Assembly (NCBI GenBank): GCA_030018795.1
Contig: JASEHA010000139.1
Coordinates: forward strand, 1 to 6,354
Length of the DNA: 6,354 bases
Direction: 5' to 3'
From: a bacterium
GTDB lineage: Bacteria; UBA9089; CG2-30-40-21
Positions 6,084-6,354 of this stretch are shown here, in pieces. Within the stretch, counting starts at the first letter, position 1, and every line of letters starts with the position of its first letter. A program made the translations under genes and the position numbers. A model generated the notes under the pieces. The model saw only the letters and a list, made by a program, of their open reading frames with translations. It made no database searches and had not been told where the DNA came from.

Positions 6084-6186
6084 GAGGAAAATGAGTTTTT
6101 TTGCAGGGCAAACGCATCTAAAGCCCACAATTAACTATGACAACAGCATTCTGTTGATTTCATCTACAAGCATATAGTGTTTATAA
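6084..6186. other. Intergenic stretch upstream of the bamA promoter, no gene seen
   Basis: This part of the long gap upstream of bamA carries stops in the plus-strand reading frame of the transposase-like remnant and no conserved motif that I can name. It contains a T7 run just before GCAGGGCAAACGCATC (from about 6103), which could be the edge of the mobile-element remnant to the right, but no matching opposite end lies in the window. Confidence 0.3.
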
Positions 6187-6354
6187 ACTGCCTATATGAA
6201 ATGTGTATGTCATGCATCATTTACAACCATTAGCAAATATCTCTGCGACGTTGTTGGAATAAAAGTATCTCGCGGTTATCGAGCAAGGCATGATGAAAAA
6301 GGCTGATACTTGTTGATTCCGAATTGTTTGAAAGAAGTAGCAGGAGGAAATTGT
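6187..6354 (+). pseudogene. Degenerate fragment resembling an IS66-like transposase
   Basis: A plus-strand frame from 6187 (first ATG 6196) reads TAYMKCVCHASFTTI, then SKYLCDVVGIKVSRGY, and stops at TGA 6304-6306. The pattern of a Cys-His-x-Ser-[FY]-x-Thr-[IL] stretch followed by an [FY]-[LF]-x-Asp-Val-x-Gly-[IV]-x-[VI]-Ser-Arg-Gly helix resembles, from memory, the middle of IS66-like transposases before the first catalytic Asp. After SRGY the likely continuation shifts to the +1 frame (MMKKADT, from 6290), then returns to the original frame for LLIPNCLKEVAGGNC to the window edge. The frame is preceded by a TAA at 6184-6186, so the N-terminus is missing or scrambled. It is divergent from bamA and probably non-functional. 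The family name is tentative. Confidence 0.4.

Overview
The window looks like chromosomal DNA of a Gram-negative (diderm), lipid A-making bacterium. It carries four envelope-biogenesis genes, all on the minus strand, in the order bamA, skp/ompH-like, lpxD, murJ. The bamA-skp-lpxD order is the classic outer-membrane cluster. In many proteobacteria lpxD is followed by fabZ and lpxA, but here the next gene is murJ, the lipid II flippase. The proteins are clear family members without strong similarity to the enterobacterial versions. Together with moderately AT-rich DNA and several dispersed-repeat-like sequences, this suggests an uncultivated or candidate-phylum diderm, but I cannot name the taxon from sequence alone.

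Layout, in the direction of transcription (right to left). 6354-6187 holds a plus-strand, frameshifted fragment resembling an IS66-like transposase. 6186-6084 has no recognisable gene. A good sigma70-type promoter (6083-6055) and a foldable leader precede bamA (5961-3643). The 185-bp bamA-skp spacer (3642-3458) is rich in inverted repeats, one of which contains the Shine-Dalgarno of skp. skp (3457-2912) and lpxD (2912-1806) overlap by one base (TAGTG). A 141-bp spacer with an A/T-flanked hairpin separates lpxD from murJ (1664-96). The last 95 bases hold no recognisable gene.

Functionally, BamA inserts beta-barrel proteins into the outer membrane, the Skp/OmpH chaperone ferries unfolded barrel proteins across the periplasm, LpxD adds the second acyl chain of lipid A on the cytoplasmic side, and MurJ flips lipid II for peptidoglycan synthesis. 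The window is therefore a compact module linking outer membrane, lipopolysaccharide and cell wall construction.

I see no new enzymatic or defence system here. The most unusual signals are (1) a perfect 24-bp palindrome filling exactly eight codons at the start of lpxD, like a protein-coding palindromic repeat insertion; (2) 9-bp minisatellites encoding Gly-Glu-Lys repeats at apparently equivalent loops of two adjacent POTRA domains of BamA; (3) a 10-bp perfect complement to the skp ribosome-binding site in its own leader; and (4) a MITE-like inverted-repeat cassette in the same spacer.
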